Position numbers and translations under genes: made by a program
Part shown: positions 33,501 to 43,445 of the stretch, piece after piece
How positions within the stretch are numbered: the stretch's first letter is position 1
Layout of the letters: the number at the start of each line of letters is the position of its first letter
The notes under the pieces: model-generated
Databases searched by the model: none
The model's input: only the letters and a program-made list of their open reading frames with translations
Told to the model about the DNA's origin: nothing
Virus record (IMG/VR): IMGVR_UViG_3300006736_000004
Location: 1-64,000 of that record
Length of the DNA stretch: 64,000 nt
Direction: 5' to 3' (one strand)
From: a virus

Positions 33501-34436
33501 GTGGCTAGTTCAGGTTCTGTGGATTTCAATCGGACTAGAGATCAGATCATAGAGGGGGCGTTGCGCCTTGTGGAAGTGATTGCTTCTGGAGAGACTCCTG
33601 CCAATGATGAGATTCAAGATGCTTCTGATGCCCTCAATCAGATGGTCAAGGCGTGGCAAGCGCAAGGTATTCATCTATGGACTATGACTGAGGGTACGCT
33701 GTTTCTTACTCAAGGCACGGCTAAGTATACGTTAGGCCCGTCTGGAGATCATGCTACGTCCTCTTATGTGGAAACCACCCTCTCTGCTGCTGCTTCTGCG
33801 TCGGACGCCACACTAACTGTCACTTCGATTACAGGAATGACGGCTTCAGACAACGTAGGCATAGTCAAGGATGACGGAACTTTCCATTGGACTACCATTT
33901 CAGGTTCTCCGTCAGGTTTGACAGTTACCCTCGCAACCGTAATCGACGGAGCCGCTGCAAGTGGCAACACGGTCTATACCTACACCAGCAAGATAGACCG
34001 TCCATTGAAGATCATCGACGCAAGGCGGGAAGACTCCAACCAGCAAGAAGTTCCTTTTTCGGATATTCTCACCAGAGATGAGTATTTCGACCTTCCCAAC
34101 AAAACTGCGTCAGGGTTATCTAGTCAGGGGTATTACGATCCTCAGTTAACCAATGGGGTCTTCTACTTGTGGCCTTCACCCAGTTCGATTGATGACATAA
34201 TCAACTTTACCTTCGCCCGTCCATTTGAGGACTTTGATGCTGCTTCTGACAATCCAGACTTTCCTCAAGAGTGGTTGTCTGTGCTGAAGTTCAACTTAGC
34301 TGTTGAAATCGCTCCCGAATACGGGGTTTCAATTGAAAAGCAGCTTAATCTCAAGGGTATGGCTAAAGATAAATTAGACCAAGTTCTGGGCTTTGATACT
34401 GAGGCTTCCGTTTATTTCACACCGGAGGAGTTTTAG
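33501..34436 (+). CDS. P22 gp4-like tail accessory factor / head-tail adaptor
   Basis: Starts at GTG 33501. The helices 'RTRDQIIEGALRLVEVIA' and 'ALNQMVKAWQAQGIHLW', and later 'PEYGVSIEKQLNLKGMAKDKL', match the gp4-type tail accessory family that forms the first ring below the portal in P22-like podophages. The Ser/Thr-rich middle (residues 80-170) looks like an inserted beta domain. It overlaps the gp10-like gene by one base, the P22 order. Confidence 0.8.
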   Translation: MASSGSVDFNRTRDQIIEGALRLVEVIASGETPANDEIQDASDALNQMVKAWQAQGIHLWTMTEGTLFLTQGTAKYTLGPSGDHATSSYVETTLSAAASASDATLTVTSITGMTASDNVGIVKDDGTFHWTTISGSPSGLTVTLATVIDGAAASGNTVYTYTSKIDRPLKIIDARREDSNQQEVPFSDILTRDEYFDLPNKTASGLSSQGYYDPQLTNGVFYLWPSPSSIDDIINFTFARPFEDFDAASDNPDFPQEWLSVLKFNLAVEIAPEYGVSIEKQLNLKGMAKDKLDQVLGFDTEASVYFTPEEF

Positions 34437-35839
34437 TGAGGGTTCCCTTCGCTTTTAACGCATATGAACGCAAGAACGTCAAACATCTATCTGCACAGAG
34501 GGTAGTCAACTACTTCGCTGAAGCGTCCCCCAAGGATGCCAAGATTGAAATCCCTGTGATTGGTACGCCGGGTCAGAAAGCATTTGCTGATGTCGGGACA
34601 GGGCCAATTCGGGGATTACATAACTTCGCGGGGACTCTCGTTGCGGTCAGTGGTGCCGATATATTCACCATTGATTCTTCTGGTACAGGGACTAACCGTG
34701 GAACTGTGGGTGGGTCTTCAGATGTTACAATGGCTGACAATGGCACTCAGTTGGTCATTCAGGCTGAAACCGGGGCAACTGATTCCTACGTAATGACGGC
34801 GGCTTTTGCTCTGACGGCGATCAACCCTACAGATACTGATTTCCTTGGTGCATCCTCTATTGCGTTCCAAGATGGGTATATCATAGGCACCACGCCTTCT
34901 GCTGATACGTTCTTCATTTCCTCCTTGAATGACGCTACTGCTTGGGATGCTACTGATATAGCTACAGCGGAGAGTGACCCTGATAATTTGGTTGTTTGCT
35001 TTTCTGATCATGGTGAATTGTGGTTGTTTGGAAAAGAGACAACTGAAGTTTGGTACAATTCAGGAGATGCGGACTTCCCTTTTGCACGAATCTCCACGGC
35101 TATCATCACTAGGGGGTGCAAGGCTAAACACTCTGTAGCGGCTGATGATAATACTATCTTTTGGTTGGGCGATGATTTAGTTGTCTACAGGGCCGCTGGA
35201 TATAAGCCTCAAAGAGTGTCTACCCACGCGATAGAATCAGCCATTGCTGGATTTGCCTCTCCCTCTACTGCGAAAGCATTCTTCCACACTCAAGAAGGAC
35301 ACAAGTTCTACACTCTGAATTTCGATGAGGCTACATTTGTTTATGATGTCTCCTCTGGATTGTGGCATGAGCGAGAGGGGTACGACACAGCTAATAACAA
35401 GTTCCTCCCCCGTTGGAGGGCGCAACATGGACTTAACATCTACGATAAGAACCTTGTTGGCGACTTTAGAAACGGGAAGATTAACGAACTCGACATTGAC
35501 ACCCTGACGGATTTGGGCGATCCCATTAGGAGGATTGTTACATCCCCTCCCCTGCATTCCAATACCAAACGGGTTTTTGCTAATCGTCTTCAGGTGGAGA
35601 TTGAGAGCGGCGTTGGGTTGACTTCAGGACAAGGTGTCGCGCCACAAGCCATGTTAGAGTGGTCTGACGATGGTGGGCATACTTGGTCTAATGAACATTG
35701 GGCTTCAATGGGGGCCAAGGGTAAATATCGGAATAGATTGATATGGCGGCGCATGGGATGGTTCTGGCAGAGGGTCTACAGAATGACTGTGAGTGACCCT
35801 GTTAGAGCGGCGGTTATAGCAGCTAATCTGGACACCTAA
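34436..35839 (+). CDS. P22 gp10-like packaged-DNA stabilisation protein
   Basis: The N-terminus 'SAQRVVNYFAEASPKDAK', then 'VIGTPGQKAF', 'GPIRGLHNFAGTLVAVSG' and 'DHGELWLFGKETTEVWYNS', and the C-terminal 'MLEWSDDGGHTWSNEHW' are characteristic of the gp10-like tail hub proteins with a beta-propeller core. In P22 this protein closes the portal after packaging, with gp4 and the needle. At 467 residues it is typical. Confidence 0.85.
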   Translation: MRVPFAFNAYERKNVKHLSAQRVVNYFAEASPKDAKIEIPVIGTPGQKAFADVGTGPIRGLHNFAGTLVAVSGADIFTIDSSGTGTNRGTVGGSSDVTMADNGTQLVIQAETGATDSYVMTAAFALTAINPTDTDFLGASSIAFQDGYIIGTTPSADTFFISSLNDATAWDATDIATAESDPDNLVVCFSDHGELWLFGKETTEVWYNSGDADFPFARISTAIITRGCKAKHSVAADDNTIFWLGDDLVVYRAAGYKPQRVSTHAIESAIAGFASPSTAKAFFHTQEGHKFYTLNFDEATFVYDVSSGLWHEREGYDTANNKFLPRWRAQHGLNIYDKNLVGDFRNGKINELDIDTLTDLGDPIRRIVTSPPLHSNTKRVFANRLQVEIESGVGLTSGQGVAPQAMLEWSDDGGHTWSNEHWASMGAKGKYRNRLIWRRMGWFWQRVYRMTVSDPVRAAVIAANLDT

Positions 35840-36225
35840 TGGCTGTCCCTGAGATACCCAAAACTCCTGCCACTGAGGAAGATTGGTTCACCCGTGATTG
35901 GATTAAATATTTTCAGGGGCTGAAAGACCACCTTCTTGATATTCATAGGTGGGTTCTGAAGACTGCTGCTTATACGGCCACCAATAGTGAGAGAATCCTT
36001 GCTGACACAGCAACCACGGCAGCATTTACGATTACCCTACCTGCTTCCCCTAAGACGGGATGGACGGTGTATTTCCATGACCCTAACGGGAATTGGGCAA
36101 CTGATAACTTAACTTTAGACGGGAACGGAAAGAACGTCATGGGAGCCTCTACTTTAGTGTTAAGCACAAACAATGACACATTAGGTGTTGTATATAGTGG
36201 CTCCGAATGGAGGAGGTTGTACTAA
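35839..36225 (+). CDS. Small virion/fibre-associated protein
   Basis: A 128-residue protein whose second half ('TTAAFTITLPASPKTGWTV', 'NLTLDGNGKNVMGAS', 'TLGVVYSGSEWRRLY') repeats the beta pattern found in the tail fibre at 41359 ('GDFTITLPAAATAGGTFEV'). It may be an adhesin-like plug. It overlaps both neighbours by one base. No named function is claimed. Confidence 0.55.
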   Translation: MAVPEIPKTPATEEDWFTRDWIKYFQGLKDHLLDIHRWVLKTAAYTATNSERILADTATTAAFTITLPASPKTGWTVYFHDPNGNWATDNLTLDGNGKNVMGASTLVLSTNNDTLGVVYSGSEWRRLY

Positions 36226-37013
36226 TGAGCTTTTGGGATTACGTCATACCGGGATATTCGGCTGCCAAAGATGCCAGTGATATGCAGTCTGAGGCGGCTG
36301 ACCGCTCAAGGGCGGCTATTCAAGCCGGTGAAGCGGAAATGCGGGAGTTGTACGCTCCTTATAGAGACACTGGAAAAGCAGCCACATTCACCCTTGCTGA
36401 CCTTGCTGGACAAAGCTACACTGGAAAACAAGGTAGCATAGAAGATGCCCGTTCCAAGGCTATGGAGGGGTTTTATAATGACCCCGGCTATGAGTTCCAG
36501 CAAGCTGAAGGCCAAAAAGCTCTTGAGAGGTCTGCCGCATCTAAGGGTATGTTAAGCAGTGGTGCGTTGGGGAAAGGGCTATTGAAGTACTCTCAGGGCG
36601 TTGCTGACCAAGGATACCAAAATTGGCTTAGAAATCTGAGTGGCTTATCTACGCAAGGACTGAAGGCGTCAGATGCACAATCAGCCCATGCAATGGCTGG
36701 AGCTAGGAGTCAAGCAAGCATCCTTGACCAACAGGGTGCATACCAAGCATCTGGCCCTGTAGGACAGGCTAACGCTATTCAGAATATGATAGATACGGGC
36801 ATGGAAGTTGCTGGAATGTACTACGGGAGAGAAAGAGAAGAAGATCCACAGCAAACTGCCGCCGCCGCTCAAAGGAGTAGTGGCATGATGCCCCAGGCAC
36901 AAAACGTGGGTCCATATCGACCTTGGGTAAACCCAGACACCAGAGGCTATAGCCCAGGGAGCGGGTATGAGTACAATCTGGACGCGGATAAAGTTTGGTA
37001 TGGTGGCGCTTAG
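36225..37013 (+). CDS. DNA ejection-type internal virion protein
   Basis: Start at 36225, preceded by GGAGGAGG; it overlaps the previous stop (TAATG). 'DPGYEFQQAEGQKALERSA' with 'GALGKGLLKYSQGVADQGY' is the pattern of P22 gp7/gp20-like and other podophage ejection proteins. These are packaged in the head and injected to build a channel. It ends in TAG, and the next gene begins in the same frame two codons later. Confidence 0.7.
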   Translation: MSFWDYVIPGYSAAKDASDMQSEAADRSRAAIQAGEAEMRELYAPYRDTGKAATFTLADLAGQSYTGKQGSIEDARSKAMEGFYNDPGYEFQQAEGQKALERSAASKGMLSSGALGKGLLKYSQGVADQGYQNWLRNLSGLSTQGLKASDAQSAHAMAGARSQASILDQQGAYQASGPVGQANAIQNMIDTGMEVAGMYYGREREEDPQQTAAAAQRSSGMMPQAQNVGPYRPWVNPDTRGYSPGSGYEYNLDADKVWYGGA

Positions 37014-37016
37014 AAT

Positions 37017-37805
37017 ATGGTTGACAAGAATTACCTCCGTTCCGCAAGCGAACAGAATGATTCCTTTGATTGGGATTTGTTGCGCCCTCCTAAACAAGGC
37101 CCTACCTCTCTTGATCCTGACCAAGAGAAGGAATCCCAGAAAGGCATTCGCGCGACGGATTGGTACAACGAATACGTCTGGTATCATGGCGAAGAGCCAG
37201 ACCTTCGTCTGCCGTCTGATGACCCGCTAAAAGGGCCGCAATACGACTATAGGAACGCCTGGTTTAGAGATGTCCGACCTATCAGAGACCCAGAAGACGG
37301 CCAATTACATTGGCCAAGTTCAGCCGGTGGGCAAATGCTCAAATCAGGGAGCCATCCTACCTTCTGGAAAGAGGGCTTCATGCGCCGATATGGTGTTAAT
37401 CCCGACTCACTACGGGATGAAGACCTGATATCGCAGTACGGATGGTATCGTCGAGGTCCTCTCGTGCAAGGGCTGATGCGCCCAGATGAGCCGCCGCAGC
37501 CAGGGCCGCTTCGATTAGGTGATTGGACGGGAAGGTTAACCACCGAAGGGCGTAAGATTTACAATAATAACTTTGGTGGCTCTTCATCTGAATACACGAT
37601 TGGGGTTAAACATCCTAGCATTAATAATGGGGAGTTGACTCATATCCCAAGCATCTATGGCGGCAAGGTATTAAGCCCGATTGATGCTATAAATATGATT
37701 GCTAGGAACGGTGGCAAAGACCCAGAAACGGGCAGGTTTATAACCCCCGGCGGTGATCCTGGGAAAAGGTCATCAGGATTGGATAACAGTAGAGGACAGC
37801 GATAA
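37017..37805 (+). CDS. Internal virion protein with lytic-enzyme-like tail segments
   Basis: The segment 'YDYRNAWFRDVRPIRDPEDG' plus 'LKSGSHPTFWKEG' is widespread in podophage virion proteins. The C-terminal 'EYTIGVKHPSINNGELTHIP' with 'SPIDAINMIARNGGKDPET' is usually found in the same proteins or fused to transglycosylases. No catalytic Glu domain is seen, so it is probably structural. It lies in the ejection block. Confidence 0.55.
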   Translation: MVDKNYLRSASEQNDSFDWDLLRPPKQGPTSLDPDQEKESQKGIRATDWYNEYVWYHGEEPDLRLPSDDPLKGPQYDYRNAWFRDVRPIRDPEDGQLHWPSSAGGQMLKSGSHPTFWKEGFMRRYGVNPDSLRDEDLISQYGWYRRGPLVQGLMRPDEPPQPGPLRLGDWTGRLTTEGRKIYNNNFGGSSSEYTIGVKHPSINNGELTHIPSIYGGKVLSPIDAINMIARNGGKDPETGRFITPGGDPGKRSSGLDNSRGQR

Positions 37806-39358
37806 TGGCCGCACCTATGGCACTTCAAATAAGACGGGGCGATCCCGGTGCATTCTCCCGTGGTGTGAGAACGATGCAAGCGCAACAAGCCAACGCCCTT
37901 AGAGCGGCAGCGGGAAGGCGGGCAGATGCGGCGCAGAGGGAGGCGGATGATACTCGTAACGCTTTTAATGTCCTTGGGCCTGATTTAATGAGCAAAGAAC
38001 CCGGTGTTCGTGATAATGCTTTAGCTCAATTGTCTAAAATCAACGCCCCTGCTGCCATTGAGCTTCAAAACAAGTTCACCAAACAAGCAAGCGAGGCGTC
38101 TAAACTTGAGATGGCTGAAGAGGCCCATGTTTGGAAAGGCAAGGGAGAGGACAGGGCTGTTGCTGGAGAAGCAAGGGATGTATTGGCCGACCAAGCTAAA
38201 CTTGAAAAGGATATGGCTGACCTTGGGGAATCCAAGCGCAAAAAGACCATAGCTGAAGCCCAATATGCTGATGCCTTGTTTACGGGTCAAGACTCTTCAA
38301 GGTGGCCCCAAATGCGTCAAGCCCTGATTAATTTTGGCGGCAACCCCAAGACAATACCGGAAACTGTTACTGAGGAACAATATAATCACCTCAAGGCCCA
38401 AGCTGCTGCTGTATCCCAATTAGGTATCAAAAAAGCAGCACCCTCTGCCATTTCTAAAATGATGGCTGAGAGGGACGCTTTGGCTGCTGCTAATCCTAAT
38501 GATCCAGCCATAGCTGTCCTTGATGATGTAATCAAGCAAAAAAGACAAGGCCGACAATCCGTTTCTCCATATCAGAACTTAGGGCCATACGTTGATGCTG
38601 ATGGAACCTATATTGGGGAAGGACTGTTAGATAAAACCACGGGCAGACGAACTATTGGTGGCGAACCCATTCCTTCTGGGTCCAGACCCCGTACTGAGGC
38701 TGCGCTAGATAAATCTTTGATGACGGGGCAGCAATTCCATAAATTGGCTGGTGAAGCCGCTGATGAGGAACGCAGCCTTCGGCAGATCAATCATTACATG
38801 GCGAATGTAGAGTCCACTGAGCAGGGTTGGTCACTGATTGCTGACCAGTTGTCTGCTCAACTCAAGACGGTCTTTGGCAAGGAACTGGACGCTAAAGAAT
38901 ATCGGACATTACTGCAAAACGGGCAACTTCAGGTTCTATTGGGGGCGTTCCGTAAGGAGGTTGTCGGTGGCGGCGTAATGACAGAGTATGACGCCTTCAG
39001 AGTCGTACAGGCTCTTGGTGGCAACCTCAGTATGCTTCGCAATAAGAAGGTGGCTATCGGCTTGTTGAAGGAAATCATGCAAGAAAAAGCCTTGAAATAC
39101 AATTCCACCATTTTGCCCCAGTACAACTTCCAAAGGAAAAGAACCAATCGTGGTGCAGGGTTCACAGCGAAAGAGCCTATTAAACTTAATGATATGTTGG
39201 GAGACAAGGGGGGGATTGTTTCAATGGGAGACAACCCAGACAATTGGGATGCTGAATACCAAGCCATTGAAGAGGGTGCAGATTATTACACACCAAAGGG
39301 CGAACTAAAAACCAAAAGAAAAGCCAAGGTGGAGGCAGAAGATGGGTTGGGAAGATGA
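37805..39358 (+). CDS. Large helical internal virion / ejection protein
   Basis: A 517-residue protein, nearly all helix, rich in Ala, Lys and Gln with coiled-coil stretches (residues 30-180). It lies between two other ejection-type genes and overlaps its successor by 17 bases. Composition and place match the second ejection protein of P22-like phages. No enzyme motif is seen. Confidence 0.6.
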   Translation: MAAPMALQIRRGDPGAFSRGVRTMQAQQANALRAAAGRRADAAQREADDTRNAFNVLGPDLMSKEPGVRDNALAQLSKINAPAAIELQNKFTKQASEASKLEMAEEAHVWKGKGEDRAVAGEARDVLADQAKLEKDMADLGESKRKKTIAEAQYADALFTGQDSSRWPQMRQALINFGGNPKTIPETVTEEQYNHLKAQAAAVSQLGIKKAAPSAISKMMAERDALAAANPNDPAIAVLDDVIKQKRQGRQSVSPYQNLGPYVDADGTYIGEGLLDKTTGRRTIGGEPIPSGSRPRTEAALDKSLMTGQQFHKLAGEAADEERSLRQINHYMANVESTEQGWSLIADQLSAQLKTVFGKELDAKEYRTLLQNGQLQVLLGAFRKEVVGGGVMTEYDAFRVVQALGGNLSMLRNKKVAIGLLKEIMQEKALKYNSTILPQYNFQRKRTNRGAGFTAKEPIKLNDMLGDKGGIVSMGDNPDNWDAEYQAIEEGADYYTPKGELKTKRKAKVEAEDGLGR

Positions 39359-41342
39359 TCCAGTTGCAAGTGGTGGTGCCAAATCCCCTTGGGACGCTGA
39401 CCCTGTGGCGGGAGAGAGGCAACCTGAGACTAATATATGGTCTGGATTCTCCAAAGAAGGTGTGGAAAAATTAGGCACAGCCGCCACTGATGTTGTGCGT
39501 AGCGTTGCTGAAGGCGCAATGATGGGCTATGCAGATGAGTTTGGTGCGGGAATGAATGCTTTGCTTGGTCAGGGTACTTATGAAGAAAACTTGGCTGCTG
39601 AAGAGGCAAGGAGTGCTGAAATCCACCCCGGTATAGCTATTCCCGGCGAGATTGCGGGAGGAGTGGCTACTGCCACTGTTACAGGCCCTGCTGCCGCTGC
39701 TACTCGTTTAGGGCAAACCTTCAAGCAACTCCCCGGCTGGGTTCAAGCGTCTGGTCTTGGTGCGCTCTGGAGTGGATTGTATTCTTCTGGCAAAGCTAAA
39801 GAAGGAAAACGGGTAGAAGAAGGCATAGAGGGAGCGAAGATAGGTGCTATTGCTGGCCCTGTAGTGCATGGAGCCATTAAGGGCGTTCAAGCCGTCAGGG
39901 GTTTGCGTAAAGCCAAGACAATGCCTGAAGAGAAAGCCGCCCAACTTCTCGCTAAGAAGTTAATCGAAGATGACACCACCCCTAACAAAGTGAGAGTACG
40001 GCTTCGCACCCTTGGTCCCCAAGCTACTATTATGGATGCGGCAGGAGAAAATGTTGTCGGTTTGACTAGAGCAATAGCAGCCCTCCCCGGTCCTGCCAAA
40101 AATAAGGTCATCAAAGTTTTACGGGAGCGTTCTCAGAAGGAAAGTGAACGCATTCAAAAGGATGTCACTAGAAACCTTGGCCCCGGCGATTACCTTGCCG
40201 CCGAAGATAAGTTCTTGGAAAAACTCAGTTCTAACGCCCGTGACGCTTATACCCGTGCGTATCAAGGCAATCCGGTTGTAACGTCTCGTAATCTGGAGCT
40301 AATGCTGAAGACTCCCATTATGCAAAAAGCCCTCAAGGAAGCCGCAGAACTTGCGGGTATTGAGAGGGCGGCAGGAACGGCTAAATGGCTTGGCCCTGTA
40401 GACAAAGAGCTTACAGAGATGGCTAATTACGCTGCCAGTGTAGGGCTAATGGCCCGTCCTGACCGCCCCGGTGTAGCCAAGGGGCTGTCCCTTGAGACAT
40501 GGGACTATCTTAAAAAAGGCATTGATTCCATATTAGATAAACCGGCCTACCGGAATGAATTGACGGGCAAGCTCAATAAGAAGGGGTTTGTCGTTAACAA
40601 GCTACGCAAGAGTCTTGTCAATTTGCTGGATAAGCATACTGGTGGGGACAAATCGTTATACAAAACGGCCAGAGGGCAATACGAAAGCAATGCAGAAGCA
40701 GTCAATGCCTTAAGAGAAGGTAAGGGGTTCTTGAGGCAGTCCCCAGAGCAAATACGAAAATCTCTAGGCGATCTCTCCAAAGCCGGACAAGCAGCATATC
40801 GTAACGGTGCCTCAAGGGCAGTCATGGATGTTGTAGAGGGAGTTCCTGACGGTGCGAGTGCAGCAAGGCGATTGTTTAACAAGTCGGCGTCCAGAAAGAG
40901 GCTTGAAGCTGTATTCCCCACACCCAAGGGGTTCCGTGAGTTCACACAGAAGATGCTTGCAGAGCAGAGATTTTCTGATGTTAAGGGTATGATAGGGTCA
41001 GGCTCAAGAACCGCTCCGATGGCCGCAGAGATGCAAGAGGTTGAAAAGGCTGCTGGCTCTGCTGGCGCTATCTTGGGTACGAAGGTTCCCGGCGCTCATG
41101 CCTTGGTGGCTTCCCGAATTGGCAGAGAGTATGCCATTAAGTTCTTCAGAGCATTCCGTGGATCACACTCTGAAACAGACAGGGCTATGGCGAGGATGCT
41201 GGTGAGCCGCAGTAAGGCCGACCAAGAACGTGCCTTGGGCATGATAGAAGCTATGTATAAGCAAGAGAAGGGTCAGGTAGCCACTCAAATTGGTCCCAAG
41301 GAACGTGCCGCCATTATAGGCGTCTCGCAACAAACACCTTAA
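39342..41342 (+). CDS. Largest internal virion / ejection protein
   Basis: A 666-residue protein with 'VAEGAMMGYADEFGAGMNAL' and hydrophobic Gly/Ala helices at about 95-150 that could cross a membrane. A long helical region ('RSQKESERIQKDVTRNLGP') follows. The N-terminal pattern recurs in podophage ejection proteins with a membrane-active segment. It closes the ejection block and ends 16 bases before the tail fibre. Confidence 0.65.
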   Translation: MGWEDDPVASGGAKSPWDADPVAGERQPETNIWSGFSKEGVEKLGTAATDVVRSVAEGAMMGYADEFGAGMNALLGQGTYEENLAAEEARSAEIHPGIAIPGEIAGGVATATVTGPAAAATRLGQTFKQLPGWVQASGLGALWSGLYSSGKAKEGKRVEEGIEGAKIGAIAGPVVHGAIKGVQAVRGLRKAKTMPEEKAAQLLAKKLIEDDTTPNKVRVRLRTLGPQATIMDAAGENVVGLTRAIAALPGPAKNKVIKVLRERSQKESERIQKDVTRNLGPGDYLAAEDKFLEKLSSNARDAYTRAYQGNPVVTSRNLELMLKTPIMQKALKEAAELAGIERAAGTAKWLGPVDKELTEMANYAASVGLMARPDRPGVAKGLSLETWDYLKKGIDSILDKPAYRNELTGKLNKKGFVVNKLRKSLVNLLDKHTGGDKSLYKTARGQYESNAEAVNALREGKGFLRQSPEQIRKSLGDLSKAGQAAYRNGASRAVMDVVEGVPDGASAARRLFNKSASRKRLEAVFPTPKGFREFTQKMLAEQRFSDVKGMIGSGSRTAPMAAEMQEVEKAAGSAGAILGTKVPGAHALVASRIGREYAIKFFRAFRGSHSETDRAMARMLVSRSKADQERALGMIEAMYKQEKGQVATQIGPKERAAIIGVSQQTP

Positions 41343-41358
41343 TTAACGGAGTACCCCA

Positions 41359-42597
41359 ATGGCGGTGCGATTTAACACAACCCGTATCCAGTATCTGGAT
41401 GAGAGTGGCGATCCCTATTCTGGGGGATTGATGAATTATTACGAAACTGGAACTTCCACTAGGTTAGATACATATTCAGACAACGCTTTGAGTTCAGCCA
41501 ACGCTAATCCTGTGGTAGCAGATTCAGCGGGTAGGTTTGGAGACATATTCCTGAAGGGACAAGACTATAAGGTGGTCTTTACCAATTCAGCCGGGACTAC
41601 TATATGGACTGCTGACCCTGTTCACGGGATCATTACGGATAGGTCTGTGTCGGCCAAGACGGGGACGTATACGGTAACGACGGCTGACAATGGTAAGCTG
41701 ATTACAGGAGATGCTTCTGGTGGCGACTTCACCATCACCCTTCCTGCTGCTGCGACTGCCGGTGGTACGTTTGAGGTCACTATTAAGAACATTGGCTCTT
41801 CTGGAACTGTTACCGTTGACGGAGATGGCTCTGAGACTATCGACGGGTCCACCACTCTAGTTCTTAATCATCAGTACGATTCCTACCTTCTGCGTTGTGA
41901 CGGCACTGTATGGCATACGGTTATCTTCTTAAACAAGGCCGCTGTTCTTGATGGGATTAACGACCTCACTGAAGACACCGCCCCTGACCCGTCTGCTGAT
42001 TGGCTTGTGACTTATGATGACACAGCCTCTCTCGCCAAGAAGATTCAAATGCGGCTGGCTGGATCATGGGTGAGGATTGATTCAGAGGAAGCATCCACTT
42101 CAGCATCCATTACCCTAACGGGCCTAGACGCTACTTATGATACTTATGTAGTCATAGGGGATGATTTGATGCCCGCAACTGATAATGTGGCTGCATGGTT
42201 AAGGCTAGGTGACAGTAGCGGTGTTGATTCTGGTGCGTCTGATTACGATTGGGTCAATAGTGATGGTATGATTGCTAGTGCTGAAGGAACAGCAGTTACC
42301 GCACCACAATATAACCGGGACACTGATGATGCCCAAATAGTAATAGCACAAGCTGCTATTGGTTCTGCCGCTGGAGAGGGACTAAGTTTCGTCGCATTTC
42401 TAGCTGCTCATCGTGGGACAGGCTATCCTCGAATACACGGTAATCTTGTTAGCGGTGACACCAGCACACAGACACGTACTGGTGAGTTCGGTGGAGCCAG
42501 AAAATCTACAATTACAACAGATCGTGTATATTTCCAGTTTTCATCTGGTAATATTGCAAGCGGAAGATTGACGGTGTGGGGATTGTCTCATGTTTAG
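41359..42597 (+). CDS. Tail fibre / tailspike with short-tail N-terminal adaptor
   Basis: Residues 1-95 ('QYLDESGDPYSGGLMNYYET', 'NPVVADSAGRFGDIFLKGQD', 'TIWTADPVHG') are the common virion-attachment domain of podophage spikes. The central part is a beta-rich repeat and the C-terminal region ('AAHRGTGYPRIHGN') a likely receptor-binding tip. It has 412 residues. No glycanase motif is clear. TAG ends it, and the next frame is open in phase. Confidence 0.75.
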   Translation: MAVRFNTTRIQYLDESGDPYSGGLMNYYETGTSTRLDTYSDNALSSANANPVVADSAGRFGDIFLKGQDYKVVFTNSAGTTIWTADPVHGIITDRSVSAKTGTYTVTTADNGKLITGDASGGDFTITLPAAATAGGTFEVTIKNIGSSGTVTVDGDGSETIDGSTTLVLNHQYDSYLLRCDGTVWHTVIFLNKAAVLDGINDLTEDTAPDPSADWLVTYDDTASLAKKIQMRLAGSWVRIDSEEASTSASITLTGLDATYDTYVVIGDDLMPATDNVAAWLRLGDSSGVDSGASDYDWVNSDGMIASAEGTAVTAPQYNRDTDDAQIVIAQAAIGSAAGEGLSFVAFLAAHRGTGYPRIHGNLVSGDTSTQTRTGEFGGARKSTITTDRVYFQFSSGNIASGRLTVWGLSHV

Positions 42598-42606
42598 GAT
42601 AGTCCA

Positions 42607-42900
42607 ATGACCCCTGATCATAGATCACCAATAGAAAAACACCTACAAAGCCTTGCTTTGACTGTGTTGGTAGGTTTCTCAATGTGGAACCTCTCAGTGG
42701 TCACAAGCTTGCGTACTGACATAACCAAACTACAGCAGGAAGTGGCTGTGATGCAAAACGAAGTCAAACACCTCAAAGAGAGGGTATCTTATGTCTCTTC
42801 CGACAAACTTGCTAATATAGATTTTAAATTAGATGCCCTAACCAAGCAGATTATGGAACTGGATGAACGTATGGGTGGAGTGTCAATTGGAAGGAACTAA
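42607..42900 (+). CDS. Membrane-anchored coiled-coil protein, holin- or spanin-like
   Basis: A transmembrane helix at residues 13-32 ('LQSLALTVLVGFSMWNLSV') is followed by a long heptad coiled coil ('ITKLQQEVAVMQNEVKHLK') to the end. The topology (N-in, coil in periplasm) suits an inner-membrane spanin or accessory lysis protein; the gene begins the lysis region. Confidence 0.55.
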   Translation: MTPDHRSPIEKHLQSLALTVLVGFSMWNLSVVTSLRTDITKLQQEVAVMQNEVKHLKERVSYVSSDKLANIDFKLDALTKQIMELDERMGGVSIGRN

Positions 42901-43064
42901 TAGTCATTGACAGTCATGCCAAAATTACTATTGGGTTAGTTTGCTCTTTACTTTCAGGGGTAGCCATGAGAGTATGGTAGCATCTGATATAGATATTAGG
43001 ATTACGTGTTTCTAGTAGAGGTTTGCATAGAGTCACATCGTATCAGAGAAAGATTGGAGTAAGT

Positions 43065-43445
43065 GTGAGGTACCCCTTTATGATTCTAGCAGTCTTTTTG
43101 ATGGGCTGCACATCCCCAAAAGAAGCCACTGTGGCTAAAACAGCGACTCAATGCGGTGAGAGTGACCATTTCCTCTGGCCCGTCTGGATAGATAACTTGT
43201 ATGAACGCAACCAGGGTGCGGTCTTAATGAAAATACCAGAAGAACACAGGGTAAGGTTCTTGTCTGCATATAACGCCAAAGAGCCTATGTCTAATGACAA
43301 TCCACCTAGATTATATATGTTTTCTCATCCCGCATCACTGTTTTTGATAATTGTGGGTGTGGAAAATGGTTGTGTGATTTTAACACAACAAATGAGTATA
43401 CCTGAGTTTAAAGACATCTTAGAACCAATGAATATGACTATTTAA
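43065..43445 (+). CDS. Lipoprotein, possible outer-membrane lysis component
   Basis: Start chosen at GTG 43065 (GGAG five bases upstream); it gives a short signal with lipobox 'LAVFLMGC-TS', Cys at residue 16. The mature part contains two further Cys and 'HPASLFLIIVGVENG'. In the lysis region next to a coiled-coil membrane protein it could be the outer partner (o-spanin), but at 126 residues it is long for one. An unannotated 164-base stretch precedes it. Confidence 0.5.
   Translation: MRYPFMILAVFLMGCTSPKEATVAKTATQCGESDHFLWPVWIDNLYERNQGAVLMKIPEEHRVRFLSAYNAKEPMSNDNPPRLYMFSHPASLFLIIVGVENGCVILTQQMSIPEFKDILEPMNMTI

Noticed and set aside
37011-37019. TAG followed in frame by the next gene, read-through fusion
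   Set aside because: The following gene has its own ATG, and one in three neighbours is in phase by chance; the same applies at 42595 and 55910.
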